Shown here piece by piece: positions 16,813-25,265 of a stretch of 64,000 nucleotides of DNA. The stretch's first letter is position 1, and each line of letters starts with the position of its first letter. The stretch covers positions 1 through 64,000 of the forward strand of contig CAZWBR010000013.1 in assembly GCA_964632305.1 (NCBI GenBank), read 5' to 3'. The stretch is from CAZWBR01 sp964632305 (lineage in GTDB: Bacteria; Bacteroidota; Bacteroidia; Bacteroidales; Prolixibacteraceae). Made by a program: the position numbers and the translations under genes. The notes beneath the pieces are model-generated. The model saw nothing but the letters and a program-made list of their open reading frames with translations, was not told the DNA's origin and made no database searches.

Positions 16813-18183
16813 TTATTGGGGTTTAGTCTCCTCGCTTTCCTCTAAAATCAAATGGTCCGGTATGGCTTTCTGTGTCTTGATCCCCAGATCGCGAAGTTTC
16901 TCTGCCGTCTTAACTAGGTTCCCGCGTCCGGTATGAAGCTTGTTTAGGGCAAGCTCGTAACTTCCCCGGGCCGAGTCCAGACTCTTCCCCAGTTTCTCCA
17001 TATCCAGAATAAAATTGACAAACTTATCGTATAATGAGCTGCCCAGATTGGCAATCTCTATGGCATTGCGGGTCTGGTTTTCCTGCTTCCAGATCGAGGC
17101 GATGGTACGAAGCGAGGCTAATAATGTTGAGGGGCTGACAATGACCACTTTATTGTCCCAGGCAAAGTTAAAGAGTTCCTGGTCTTCCTGGACCGCTAAA
17201 CTAAAGGACGCCTCTATTGGGATAAAAAGCAAGACAAAGTCCGGGGTGTTAAGGCTTTTGGCTGTTGAATAATGTTTCTCTGCAAGCCCTTTAATATGGG
17301 TGCGTAACGATCGCAGATGTTCCTGGATGAATTGACTCCTTTCCACATCAGTGGTAGCGTTGAACAGGCGTTCATACGAGATCAGGGATACTTTTGAGTC
17401 GATAATCAGATGTTTTCTATCCGGTAAATGAATAATCACATCCGGACGGATGGGCTTACCGTCACTGTTCTCATCAACAAACTCCCGCTCATACTCCCGG
17501 CCTTTCACTAAGCCGGATCGTTCGAGTACCCGCTCCAAAACGATCTCTCCCCAGTTTCCCTGTTTTTTTACATCCCCCTTCAAGGCCTGGGTCAGGTTTT
17601 GTGCTTCGGTGCTGATCCTAAGGTTCAGATCCTGAAGTTTTTTTAGCTCAGCTTTCAGGTCGGTCTGATCTTTTAACCCGTTCACGTAAGTCTCTTCCAC
17701 CTTTTTTTCAAAATTCACGATCTTCTCCTTTAGCGACGAGAAGATCTCGCTGATATTTTTTTGATTGGTGGTCGTAAATTCGCGTGAATTCTCTTTCAGG
17801 ATCCGGTTGGCGATATTCTCAAATTCAACAGCAAATTTCTTCCTCAGTTGTTCCATCTCCGAGGCCTGCAGCTCCAGTTTCTCACGGAGATTTGACAGCT
17901 CGGTCTGAGAAGTAGCCAGGTCACGGGTGAGCAATTCCGATTTTTCCCGTTCCTGATCAAGTAATGAGAATTGTCTTTTCAGATCTTCTTCAAGGGTTTC
18001 AGCCCTCTGGCGGGCCAGTGATTGCTCCTTCTCGGAGGCCGCCAGTTTTTTATACCACTCCTTCTCCTGATCATTGATCATGGTAAGGTGTTGATGCCTA
18101 AGTTTGTTCAGCTTACTTTGCCGGGCGAAATAGAGAAGGACTCCGCCGATGAAAACCCCAAGTGAAAAATAGATCAGCTCCAT
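16813..18183 (-). CDS. rmuC: DNA recombination protein RmuC homologue
   Basis: A membrane-anchored protein that limits recombination at inverted repeats in E. coli; a PD-(D/E)xK-like nuclease core is predicted for the family. From the chosen start the product is 456 residues: one N-terminal transmembrane segment (about 3-18), a long coiled coil (about 25-170), then the RmuC core with GDVKKQGNWGEIVLERVLERSGL, RPDVIIHLPDRKHLIIDSKVSL and FVLLFIPIEASF. The ATG at 18183 is preferred because the longer frame from 18228 would start inside the terminator of the upstream gene. Confidence 0.9.
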   Translation of the reverse strand: MELIYFSLGVFIGGVLLYFARQSKLNKLRHQHLTMINDQEKEWYKKLAASEKEQSLARQRAETLEEDLKRQFSLLDQEREKSELLTRDLATSQTELSNLREKLELQASEMEQLRKKFAVEFENIANRILKENSREFTTTNQKNISEIFSSLKEKIVNFEKKVEETYVNGLKDQTDLKAELKKLQDLNLRISTEAQNLTQALKGDVKKQGNWGEIVLERVLERSGLVKGREYEREFVDENSDGKPIRPDVIIHLPDRKHLIIDSKVSLISYERLFNATTDVERSQFIQEHLRSLRTHIKGLAEKHYSTAKSLNTPDFVLLFIPIEASFSLAVQEDQELFNFAWDNKVVIVSPSTLLASLRTIASIWKQENQTRNAIEIANLGSSLYDKFVNFILDMEKLGKSLDSARGSYELALNKLHTGRGNLVKTAEKLRDLGIKTQKAIPDHLILEESEETKPQ

Positions 18184-18211
18184 CAGATATTGTTTTTCGA
18201 TGGATAAAAAT

Positions 18212-18248
18212 AAAAAAAGCGCACCCATTATTTCAATGAATGCGCTTT
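18212..18248 (-). terminator. Terminator of the KAS III gene
   Basis: Read on the minus strand, AAAGCGCATT ... GCGCTTT forms a stem followed by a T-run (arms 18242-18248 and 18216-18222). It separates the lpxH-KAS III unit from rmuC and helps set the rmuC start. Confidence 0.7.
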
Positions 18249-18266
18249 ATATCAGAACATTTTTTT

Positions 18267-19343
18267 TTACGGTACGCGGTAAACGATTGAATTGATAACC
18301 ATTCCCGCACCAACTGAGGTAAGAATAATATTTTCCCCTGATTTGATTTCGTGATCGGCCATTTTGTTCTTTAAAATCAAATCCAGCAGCGTCGGTACCG
18401 TTGCCGATGAGGAGTTGCCATAATGACGGATGGTCATGGGCATGATATTTTTATCGTAATCTTTCTTGCCGTAGAGCTTGAAAACTCTTGAGAGGATGGC
18501 TTCGTCCATCTTCTCATTGGCCTGATGGATCAATACCTTACTGACGTCGTCCAGCCCGAGCCCCGCTTTGTCCAGACTATCTTTAACGACTCCCGGAACG
18601 GTAGACAAGGCATAAACATAGACTTTATTCCCTTGCATCCGGATATATTGGTCATCCTTGGGAAAATCAGGTTTCAGGGAGCGTCCCATTTTTAACATAC
18701 CCTGATCGTTGTCCGTACGGCTGCAATGCGACAGGATCCCTACCGGCGTTTCACTTTCACGGGCTTCAACAATCACGGCACCTGAACCATCGGAAAAAAT
18801 CATACGGTCGCGGTCGTGCGGATCGGCAACCCGTGAGGTGACATCCGAGCCAATAACCAAGCCACATTGATACATGCCACTGCGGATATAAGCATCGGCA
18901 AGGATCATCGCGGTGGTCCAACCCGGACATCCTGATATAACGTCATGGGTCAACACGTAAGGATTCTGGATCCCCAGGGTGGTTTTTACCCTGCTTGAAA
19001 TAGAGGGCATCGAGTCCGATTTGGCAGTATCAGGAAATATGTCGCCAAAATTGTGAGCTACAATAATAAACTGAAGTTTCTCACGGTCGAATCCTGATGA
19101 CTCCAATGCATCAAGCGCGGAGAAAACGGCAAGATCACTTGTCGATTGGTCAGGCTCAGCGTATCGGCGTTCTTCAATGTTGGTTATTTCGAAAAATTTG
19201 CGGATCACCTCCTCGTTTGGGGTGGTAATCTTTGCACCGGATGGATCATGAAATTCCGCATCGAGAAAATAACTGTTGGGAATTACCATGGGTGGGACAT
19301 AAGAGCCTGTTCCGGTGATAACTGTATAAACCTTCTTACTCAT
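18267..19343 (-). CDS. 3-oxoacyl-ACP synthase III (KAS III) family protein
   Basis: A thiolase-fold condensing enzyme of 358 residues. The Cys-His-Asn triad is present: Cys in VISGCPGW (about residue 139), His in VLIHQANEKMDEAI (about residue 267) and Asn in HYGNSSSATVP (about residue 310). It carries an insertion near the N-terminus (FLDAEFHDPSGAKITTPNEEVIRKFFEITNIEERRY) seen in the longer FabH relatives. It could start fatty acid synthesis, or act in a specialised acyl pathway. Its start overlaps the stop of lpxH by 4 bp (19340-19343), so the two are translationally coupled and possibly linked to lipid A or acyl metabolism. Confidence 0.88.
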   Translation of the reverse strand: MSKKVYTVITGTGSYVPPMVIPNSYFLDAEFHDPSGAKITTPNEEVIRKFFEITNIEERRYAEPDQSTSDLAVFSALDALESSGFDREKLQFIIVAHNFGDIFPDTAKSDSMPSISSRVKTTLGIQNPYVLTHDVISGCPGWTTAMILADAYIRSGMYQCGLVIGSDVTSRVADPHDRDRMIFSDGSGAVIVEARESETPVGILSHCSRTDNDQGMLKMGRSLKPDFPKDDQYIRMQGNKVYVYALSTVPGVVKDSLDKAGLGLDDVSKVLIHQANEKMDEAILSRVFKLYGKKDYDKNIMPMTIRHYGNSSSATVPTLLDLILKNKMADHEIKSGENIILTSVGAGMVINSIVYRVP

Positions 19344-20128
19344 AGATTTGTATTTATACGAAATTTTCTAAGTGTATCTTTATCAATTTTTTCAATGGTG
19401 AATTGATCTCCGTTCCATACGCCGTAACTGAACTCCCTGAACCACTCTCCAAGGGTGATCAATCGACTTTGGTGGCCGAGATCAAAATTCAACGCCAAAT
19501 GGCGATGTCCGAATACAAAGTAATCGAAATGTTCTTTTAATAGGATATCACGGGCAAAAATAATTTGCTCTTCCTTTTCTTCTCCTAAAAAATCCAATCC
19601 ATGAACCCCTTTAGCTAACCTGCTCTTTTTCGACCAATGATGAGCCAATCCTAAAGCAAGGTCCGGATGAATCTTCGCGAAGGCCCACTGCGAAAAGCGG
19701 TTATTGAAAAAGCCTTTGATTAATTGGTAACCTTTATCTCTCTTCCCTAGATCGTCGCCATGGGCCATGAAAAATTTCTTACCGTTCAGTTCGGTAATAA
19801 GACAATCACGGTGGATAATCATCCCAGTCTCATGGGGAAGGTAATCAAAAACCCAGATATCATGATTCCCCGTGAAAAAGTGAACCGGAATTCCGCTGTC
19901 GCAGATCTCGGCCAGAGTACCCAAAACCCGGACAAATCCCTTGGGGGCAACCTTCTTATATTCGAACCAAAAGTCGAAAATATCGCCCAACAGAAAAATC
20001 ATTGAAGCGTCTTGCCTGATACTTTGCAGCCAGTTGACGAACAGAAGCTCCCGTTCCCGGTTATACTTCAAAGCCGGGGCTCCCAGATGAATGTCAGACG
20101 CGAAATAGACTTTTTTCACCGAATTCAC
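19340..20128 (-). CDS. lpxH: UDP-2,3-diacylglucosamine diphosphatase
   Basis: Removes UMP from UDP-diacylglucosamine to give lipid X in lipid A synthesis; peripheral to the inner membrane. The 262-residue calcineurin-like phosphoesterase has all metal motifs: FASDIHLG, LLGDIFDFWFEY, FFTGNHDIW, MAHGDDLG and VFGHRHLAL. The H-x-x-x-x-x-x-R/K regions that bind acyl chains are plausible around AHHWSKKSRLAKG. The start is GTG at 20128. It overlaps the downstream KAS III gene by 4 bp. Confidence 0.92.
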   Translation of the reverse strand: MNSVKKVYFASDIHLGAPALKYNRERELLFVNWLQSIRQDASMIFLLGDIFDFWFEYKKVAPKGFVRVLGTLAEICDSGIPVHFFTGNHDIWVFDYLPHETGMIIHRDCLITELNGKKFFMAHGDDLGKRDKGYQLIKGFFNNRFSQWAFAKIHPDLALGLAHHWSKKSRLAKGVHGLDFLGEEKEEQIIFARDILLKEHFDYFVFGHRHLALNFDLGHQSRLITLGEWFREFSYGVWNGDQFTIEKIDKDTLRKFRINTNL

Positions 20129-20247
20129 ACAATTTATAAGATGAATCGTTCACCGATTTTCACCGATGCAAAGATAGACCTAAATATACATTCACCAAAC
20201 GGACCCGGTATTGTTTCGCTGAATCCGTTGTTTCTTTCCCCAATCAA

Positions 20248-21393
20248 TTATTTAATGAATTTGGCTAATGCCTGGGTCAAGGCAGGGCCCTGAAGGTTCT
20301 TGCCCACAATATTTCCCTCTTTATCCAGCAAATAATTGCTCGGTATAACCTGAATATTGTAATTGTTAACCGCCTGGAAACTTCCCTTCATATCACCTAC
20401 ATTGATCCAGGGCAGGTTATCTTCCGCGATAACCCTCTTCCAGGCCTCTCCGTCGGTATCGACACTTACCATATAAATCTCAAAACCACGGTTTTTATAT
20501 TTATCATACAGCTCGGTCAGCACTTCGTTTTGAATTCGTGATGTCCGGTCTTTAGCCGACCAGAATTGAAGCAATACCGTTTTCCCCTGCAAGGAGGATA
20601 ATCTTCTGGTAATTCCGTTCTGATCCGGCAGATTAATGTCCGGCGAATTAACGGCAGCTTGGGTTATGAACTGGTTTAATTTTTCGTTCTTCTGTCGCTT
20701 TAATAGGTCAGCCGCATTATTATACAGAGCTTTGACGTGTTCGTTCTTCGGATAGATCGATAAGAGCGCCGATGCGGCTGTTTTCATAACCTGGAAATCG
20801 CTGATCACAAAATTCTCCTCATCCCACTTCTGATAAAGAGCATAAATACTGGCCGGGGAAAAGGGATTTGTCTTGACAAACTCGGTTGCAAAATCAGTAT
20901 AACTATTGGTCAGCGCTAAATATTCATTATTCCATACTTCAAGATTGGACGAATAGAGGGGATTATTCATGTTCTTTGAATAGAGGCTCCTTAAAGAATC
21001 TAATTTCCCTTTGGTCTCATTATACCTGAAGCTCAACCTGTGGACCATTTCCGAGTTAAACGATCCTTCCACGTCATAATTGAAAGCCAAATTTGGATAA
21101 TGCCCGGTCAAAGTGGCATTCTCAGCTGAATCAAGAACAAGCGTGATAAAATCCCGGTCCGTAAACTTTAACAGATAAAAGGTTGGATCGGAGGCAACTC
21201 CTTTCATTTTGAATTTCCCTTTCTTGTCCAGCTTGACCGAATCGACCGGAACCATGGAGTTGAGCTGCAGACGGTTCAGGTAAAGCGTTTTCCCTTCACC
21301 ACCTTCGATTTGGCCAGAGATGGTAAAGCTGTTTTTGGGCCCGCAGGAGAATAAAATCAGGGCTGAGGCAAGGGCAAGGATGATTTTTTTCAC
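20248..21393 (-). CDS. TlpA/AhpC-TSA family lipoprotein with N-terminal DUF4369-like domain, CxxC absent
   Basis: The 381-residue product has a lipoprotein signal (LALASALILFSC, Cys17). A beta-rich DUF4369-like domain follows (about residues 22-115: FTISGQIEGGEGKTLYLNRL ...), then a helical linker, then a thioredoxin fold (about residues 245-381: INLPDQNGITRRLSSLQGKTVLLQFW ...). At the place of the C-x-x-C redox motif the sequence reads SAKDRTSR (about residue 280), so no redox-active cysteines remain. The cis-proline segment IQVIPSNYLLDKEGNIVGKNL is kept. The protein is therefore unlikely to be a disulfide reductase; a binding or scaffold role is my inference. Confidence 0.88.
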   Translation of the reverse strand: MKKIILALASALILFSCGPKNSFTISGQIEGGEGKTLYLNRLQLNSMVPVDSVKLDKKGKFKMKGVASDPTFYLLKFTDRDFITLVLDSAENATLTGHYPNLAFNYDVEGSFNSEMVHRLSFRYNETKGKLDSLRSLYSKNMNNPLYSSNLEVWNNEYLALTNSYTDFATEFVKTNPFSPASIYALYQKWDEENFVISDFQVMKTAASALLSIYPKNEHVKALYNNAADLLKRQKNEKLNQFITQAAVNSPDINLPDQNGITRRLSSLQGKTVLLQFWSAKDRTSRIQNEVLTELYDKYKNRGFEIYMVSVDTDGEAWKRVIAEDNLPWINVGDMKGSFQAVNNYNIQVIPSNYLLDKEGNIVGKNLQGPALTQALAKFIK

Positions 21394-21570
21394 GATCGTT
21401 TATTTAAGTAATATTATTATTCTGCAATTAATTTGATTCAGGAAAATTAAACCGCGAAACAAACCTGTTCATTCCCCGATTAATTTTTCATTATTGATCT
21501 TGTTGTCAGCAAAAATATAAATTCCTGCCAAATAGTAATAAGATTATTCGAACAACAATTGTAAATGGAA

Positions 21571-21760
21571 GAGAGGGGCACGATTGCGGACCTCCCCCGT
21601 GAATCCGGGCTGATCCCCGGCGGTCTAGCACCTCCTTACCCGGTTTTTAATGAGGAGGTTTCATCGAAGGTGTAATTAATGAGGACCGTTTAGGGCTTAA
21701 ATTTTCCTACTGCAATCATCGTTTGGTCGGAGAAAAGGGGAAGCCCTTGCCCGAAAGGCT
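21571..21760. other. GC-rich, hairpin-rich block in an intergenic region (possible structured RNA)
   Basis: The 454-bp gap before ribF is AT-rich except here. Visible pairings include ACCTCC (21630-21635) with GGAGGT (21654-21659), CCGGG with CCCGG around 21605-21620, and AGCCC...GGCT near 21741-21759. Candidate ribF promoters lie downstream of the block, so it is not simply the ribF leader. No known RNA family was recognised. The rest of the gap shows nothing else. Confidence 0.35.
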
Positions 21761-21820
21761 CAAATCGAAGATAATTAATCGTATTGACCCGTCAGGCGAT
21801 CATGGAGCCTTAATTTTCAT

Positions 21821-21842
21821 TATTTTTGCCTCTTTAAATTTG
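21821..21842 (+). promoter_or_regulatory. Two candidate -7 elements before ribF
   Basis: TATTTTTG (21821-21828) and TAAATTTG (21835-21842) both fit TAnnTTTG. The first would give a leader of about 13 bases before the GTG at 21848; the second would start transcription at the start codon. Confidence 0.4.
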
Positions 21843-21847
21843 AATGC

Positions 21848-22777
21848 GTGAAGGTTCATTACGGATTAGACCATTTTAAAGCGGGAAAACCGGTGGTAAC
21901 TATCGGAACATTCGATGGGGTCCATCTTGGTCATCGGGAGGTCATTTCAGAATTGCAGCGGTTCAGTAAAGAGTCTGGTGGCGAATCGGTCGTCTTTACT
22001 TTCTATCCTCACCCGCGAATGATCGTTTCACCAAACGAGGATTCCCTTCGTTTGATAACGACGAAAGAGGAGAAGATCGCTCTTTTCGAACAGATCGGCA
22101 TCGACCATCTGGTGATCTATCCTTTCGATAAAGAGTTCTCCGAATTGTCGTACGACGAGTTCGTCTCCCGCATTCTGGTCGAAAAGATGAAGATTCATTG
22201 CCTGGTGGTGGGTTACGATCATAAATTCGGCCATGAACGCAAAGGCGATTTCAATGCCCTGAGCCGGTTGTCTGTTGAACTCGGGTTTACCGTCGAAAAG
22301 CTCGATAAATTACTGGTCGAGAATGTGGCCGTCAGTTCTACCCATATCCGTAAAGCGCTCGAAAACGGCGACGTTCACCGGGCCAACGAATTTCTGGGTT
22401 ACCACTATACCCTAACGGGAAGGGTGATCGAGGGAAACCGGTTGGGACGAAAACTGGGCTATCCGACAGCCAATATTGAGACTTTCGATAACCACAAATT
22501 AGTGCCCCGCGATGGCGTCTATGCCGTTAATGTTGAGGTTAAAGGGCACTTTTATCGCGGGATGCTGAACGTGGGGACCCGTCCTACCGTTAATTTCAAT
22601 GTCGATCATCGCAGCATCGAGGTTCATATCATCGATTTTAACGAGGATATCTACAACGAGAACATCACTATTCATTTCGTGCAGAAGATCCGCGACGAAC
22701 AACGGTTCCCATCGCTCGACCTGCTTCAGGAACAGTTGGGAAGGGACAAGGAAACAGCCATGCGGATTCTTGCGTAA
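21848..22777 (+). CDS. ribF: Bifunctional riboflavin kinase / FAD synthetase
   Basis: Makes FMN from riboflavin and FAD from FMN; cytoplasmic. The 309 residues match RibF. The N-terminal FAD synthetase half has VTIGTFDGVHLGHREV (about residues 18-33) and STHIRKALENGDV (about residues 164-176). The C-terminal kinase half has GRVIEGNRLGRKLGYPTANIE (about residues 193-213) and RDGVYAVNV. The start is GTG. ahcY follows after 32 bp in the same direction, so co-transcription is likely. Confidence 0.96.
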   Translation: MKVHYGLDHFKAGKPVVTIGTFDGVHLGHREVISELQRFSKESGGESVVFTFYPHPRMIVSPNEDSLRLITTKEEKIALFEQIGIDHLVIYPFDKEFSELSYDEFVSRILVEKMKIHCLVVGYDHKFGHERKGDFNALSRLSVELGFTVEKLDKLLVENVAVSSTHIRKALENGDVHRANEFLGYHYTLTGRVIEGNRLGRKLGYPTANIETFDNHKLVPRDGVYAVNVEVKGHFYRGMLNVGTRPTVNFNVDHRSIEVHIIDFNEDIYNENITIHFVQKIRDEQRFPSLDLLQEQLGRDKETAMRILA

Positions 22778-22809
22778 ACGATGAAATTAAAATTGAAAAC
22801 TGAAATATA

Positions 22810-24213
22810 ATGAGTTTACAGGATTACAAAGTCAAAGATATCTCCCTGGCCGATTTTGGTCGGAAAGAGATTGAGATAGCCGAAAAAGAGATGCCGGGGT
22901 TGATGTCGCTCCGCCAAAAATACGGGAAGGAAAAACCGTTGGCCGGTGCCCGTATCATGGGATCGCTGCACATGACCATTCAGACTGCCGTGCTGATCGA
23001 AACTCTGAAAACGCTGGGTGCCGATGTCCGCTGGGCCTCCTGCAACATCTTCTCCACCCAGGACCATGCCGCGGCAGCCATCGCCCAATCCGGCACCCCG
23101 GTCTTTGCCTGGAAAGGCGAAACCCTCGAAGAATATTGGTGGTGCACCGAACGGGCATTGGACTTTGGTAACGGTAAAGGTCCTCAACTGATCGTTGACG
23201 ATGGGGGCGATGCCACCCTGATGGTCCACCTGGGCGCTGCTGCCGAGAAAGATAGCTCGGTGCTCGACCGTGCCGCCGAAGGCGAAGATGAAATTCAACT
23301 GATGAAGGCTCTCCGTAATAGTCTGGCCAAAACGCCAACCCGTTGGACCAACGTGGTGAAGGAGATCAGGGGCGTCTCGGAAGAAACCACCACCGGGGTT
23401 CACCGCCTCTACCAGATGATGGAGCGGGGCGAGCTGCTCTTCCCGGCCATTAACGTGAACGATTCCGTTACCAAATCGAAATTCGATAACCTGTACGGCT
23501 GCCGCGAATCACTGGCCGACGGGATCAAACGGGCAACCGATGTAATGGTGGCCGGTAAGGTCGTTGTGATCTGCGGATACGGCGACGTCGGTAAAGGATG
23601 TGCCCGCTCACTCAGGGGTTATGGCGCCCGGGTCATCGTTACCGAGATCGATCCGATCTGCGCGTTGCAGGCCGCGATGGAAGGCTATGAAGTGGCTACA
23701 ATCGAAGATGTGGTCAGCGAAGGCAATATTTTCGTAACGACTACCGGAAACAAAGATATCATCACCGCCGAACACATGGCCGCCATGCGCGACCAGGCCA
23801 TCGTCTGTAATATCGGCCACTTTGACAATGAAATACAGGTGAGCCGTCTGGAAAAATGGTCCGGCATCAAAAAGATTAACATCAAACCGCAGGTCGACAA
23901 ATATGTCTATCCCGACGGTCATGCCATCTTCCTTTTAGCCGAAGGACGCCTGGTCAACCTGGGCTGTGCTACCGGTCACCCCTCCTTCGTGATGAGTAAC
24001 TCCTTCACCAATCAGACCCTCGCCCAGATCGATCTTTGGAAGAAAGATTATGCGGTCGATGTTTACCGCCTGCCCAAGTACCTCGACGAAGAGGTGGCCC
24101 GCCTGCACCTCGAACAACTCGGCGTTAAGCTTACCCGATTGACGAAGGATCAGGCCGACTATATTGGCGTTCCGCAGGATGGTCCTTACAAACCGGAGCA
24201 TTACCGCTATTGA
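22810..24213 (+). CDS. ahcY: Adenosylhomocysteinase (SAH hydrolase)
   Basis: Splits S-adenosylhomocysteine into adenosine and homocysteine in the methyl cycle, with tightly bound NAD. The 467 residues are normal for the bacterial enzyme. Visible elements are RIMGSLHMTIQTAVLIETL, CNIFSTQDHAAAAIA, VDDGGDATL, NVNDSVTKSKFDNLYGCRESL, the NAD-binding GYGDVGKGCA (about residues 258-267) and the C-terminal DGPYKPEHYRY. It is followed by a clear terminator. It probably shares a transcript with ribF. Confidence 0.98.
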   Translation: MSLQDYKVKDISLADFGRKEIEIAEKEMPGLMSLRQKYGKEKPLAGARIMGSLHMTIQTAVLIETLKTLGADVRWASCNIFSTQDHAAAAIAQSGTPVFAWKGETLEEYWWCTERALDFGNGKGPQLIVDDGGDATLMVHLGAAAEKDSSVLDRAAEGEDEIQLMKALRNSLAKTPTRWTNVVKEIRGVSEETTTGVHRLYQMMERGELLFPAINVNDSVTKSKFDNLYGCRESLADGIKRATDVMVAGKVVVICGYGDVGKGCARSLRGYGARVIVTEIDPICALQAAMEGYEVATIEDVVSEGNIFVTTTGNKDIITAEHMAAMRDQAIVCNIGHFDNEIQVSRLEKWSGIKKINIKPQVDKYVYPDGHAIFLLAEGRLVNLGCATGHPSFVMSNSFTNQTLAQIDLWKKDYAVDVYRLPKYLDEEVARLHLEQLGVKLTRLTKDQADYIGVPQDGPYKPEHYRY

Positions 24214-24272
24214 TACTTCTACACCGGTCGGTTATTTTCGCTTCCGCGGAAATTAGCCCGGCCCGATAGGCA

Positions 24273-24311
24273 AAGCTTCCGCAAGGTTACAATCCTTACG
24301 GAAGCTTTTTT
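24273..24311 (+). terminator. Rho-independent terminator after ahcY
   Basis: AAGCTTCCG (24273-24281) pairs with CGGAAGCTT (24299-24307) and is followed by T residues. It lies 60 bp after the ahcY stop. Confidence 0.85.
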
Positions 24312-24486
24312 CTTGCCTGACAGCATGTGGATCCGTTTTTCGTTAGGAACCGATAAATGACATTGGATTTTAACGTTCTGTAAATGAAGGATGTAAAGAG
24401 TGAGGATGGTTTTTCTCGTCTTCGCGGAAAGAAAACCGGTCCTCCTGATTTGTTCTACCAATAACAGAATTGCATAGCCAATATAT

Positions 24487-24714
24487 TAACCTGAGTTCGA
24501 TATTGTATTGAGTGCTTAGCGACTGAAATACAATAAGGTAATAAGGTTAGATATACTTGTGTGTAAAATCTCTACGAAGGTTAGGTTCAAAAAATAAGGT
24601 TTCAAAACCTTATTGTAACTTTTTTGACCTTCGTAGAAGTTCAAAGTGTACAAAAAAAACCTTATTACCTTATTAATAAACCAATACAATGTATTTTAAG
24701 TCGAGCTCAGGTTA
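24487..24714. repeat. 228-bp imperfect palindrome with 14-bp terminal inverted repeats
   Basis: The ends are TAACCTGAGTTCGA (24487-24500) and TCGAGCTCAGGTTA (24701-24714), 13 of 14 matching in inverted sense. Nested inside are AATAAGGTAATAAGGTT (24532-24548) against its exact complement at 24658-24674, TCTACGAAGGT (24571-24581) against 24627-24637, and AATAAGGTTT (24593-24602) against 24605-24614, leaving a 2-base centre. No coding frame explains it. The transcript could fold into one rod of about 110 bp. Confidence 0.85.
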
Positions 24715-24761
24715 TTAAGGTTGATTCTGGCAGAATAGGAAGTGTGAAACATAGCAATGAT

Positions 24762-24834
24762 ACATGCGACCCCTCTGGGGTCGTGGTTTATTCAATACAT
24801 TCTTTTCTATATTCATGCAATCCCTCCGGGATTG
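24762..24834. repeat. REP-like composite repeat, copy 1
   Basis: Two palindromic hairpins in tandem: GACCCCtctGGGGTC with flanking CATGC...GTGGTTT, then CAATCCCtccGGGATTG. The same two hairpins and flanks occur in reverse orientation at 27603-27676. They lie in a 1-kb gene-free gap. The remaining parts of the gap (24840-24980, 25090-25265) hold nothing that I can name. Confidence 0.75.
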
Positions 24835-24981
24835 AGAGACAGGCCAATTGCAGGAATGACTTCGGAGAAGTTGAATGTTAAAGGTAGGCCTCTCCATCTG
24901 TCAATCTTGCATCTTGTCACAATTTTTTTGGGGTAGCCTCTCCGTATGACTGAGTGAAAGCCATATCTCAGCCGGGTCTTG

Positions 24982-25086
24982 TCCGGAGTTTGTTCGTACT
25001 TTGTTCGTACTTTCTTCGTACTTTGTTTATATAATAAACGAATAAAGTACGAAGAAAATACATAAATGGATCGGCAAGAATCCGGT
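24982..25086. repeat. Palindromic 11-bp unit array B
   Basis: TCCGGA (24982-24987) abuts four 11-bp units (24988-25031: GTTTGTTCGTA, CTTTGTTCGTA, CTTTCTTCGTA, CTTTGTTTATA). A 5-nt spacer follows, then four inverted-sense units (25037-25080: AACGAATAAAG, TACGAAGAAAA, and two weaker ones). TCCGG again starts at 25081. The layout is as in arrays A, C and D; the unit sequence is shared with C. Confidence 0.82.
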
Positions 25087-25265
25087 CTTGATATAGGGTA
25101 AACCCGGGAGTCTTATAGTTAGTGTGTCATTTCCGCTTCGTCCGACGATTTGCCACCAGAGCAAGTTTTATCCCCGATGAGGAAATAATTGGTTAAATAC
25201 CCGTCTGATCCAGGTGAGGCGATGTTTTTCGGTGAGCCGATATGGGGTAGGGGAGAGAATCGTCC

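Noticed and set aside
21571..21700. FMN riboswitch upstream of ribF
   Set aside because: A short stretch (CCGGCGGT followed by AGC) recalls the FMN element, but the remaining conserved blocks cannot be placed and candidate ribF promoters lie downstream of it.
24219..24461. 80-codon minus-strand frame after ahcY
   Set aside because: It covers the ahcY terminator and low-complexity sequence, with no credible start context.
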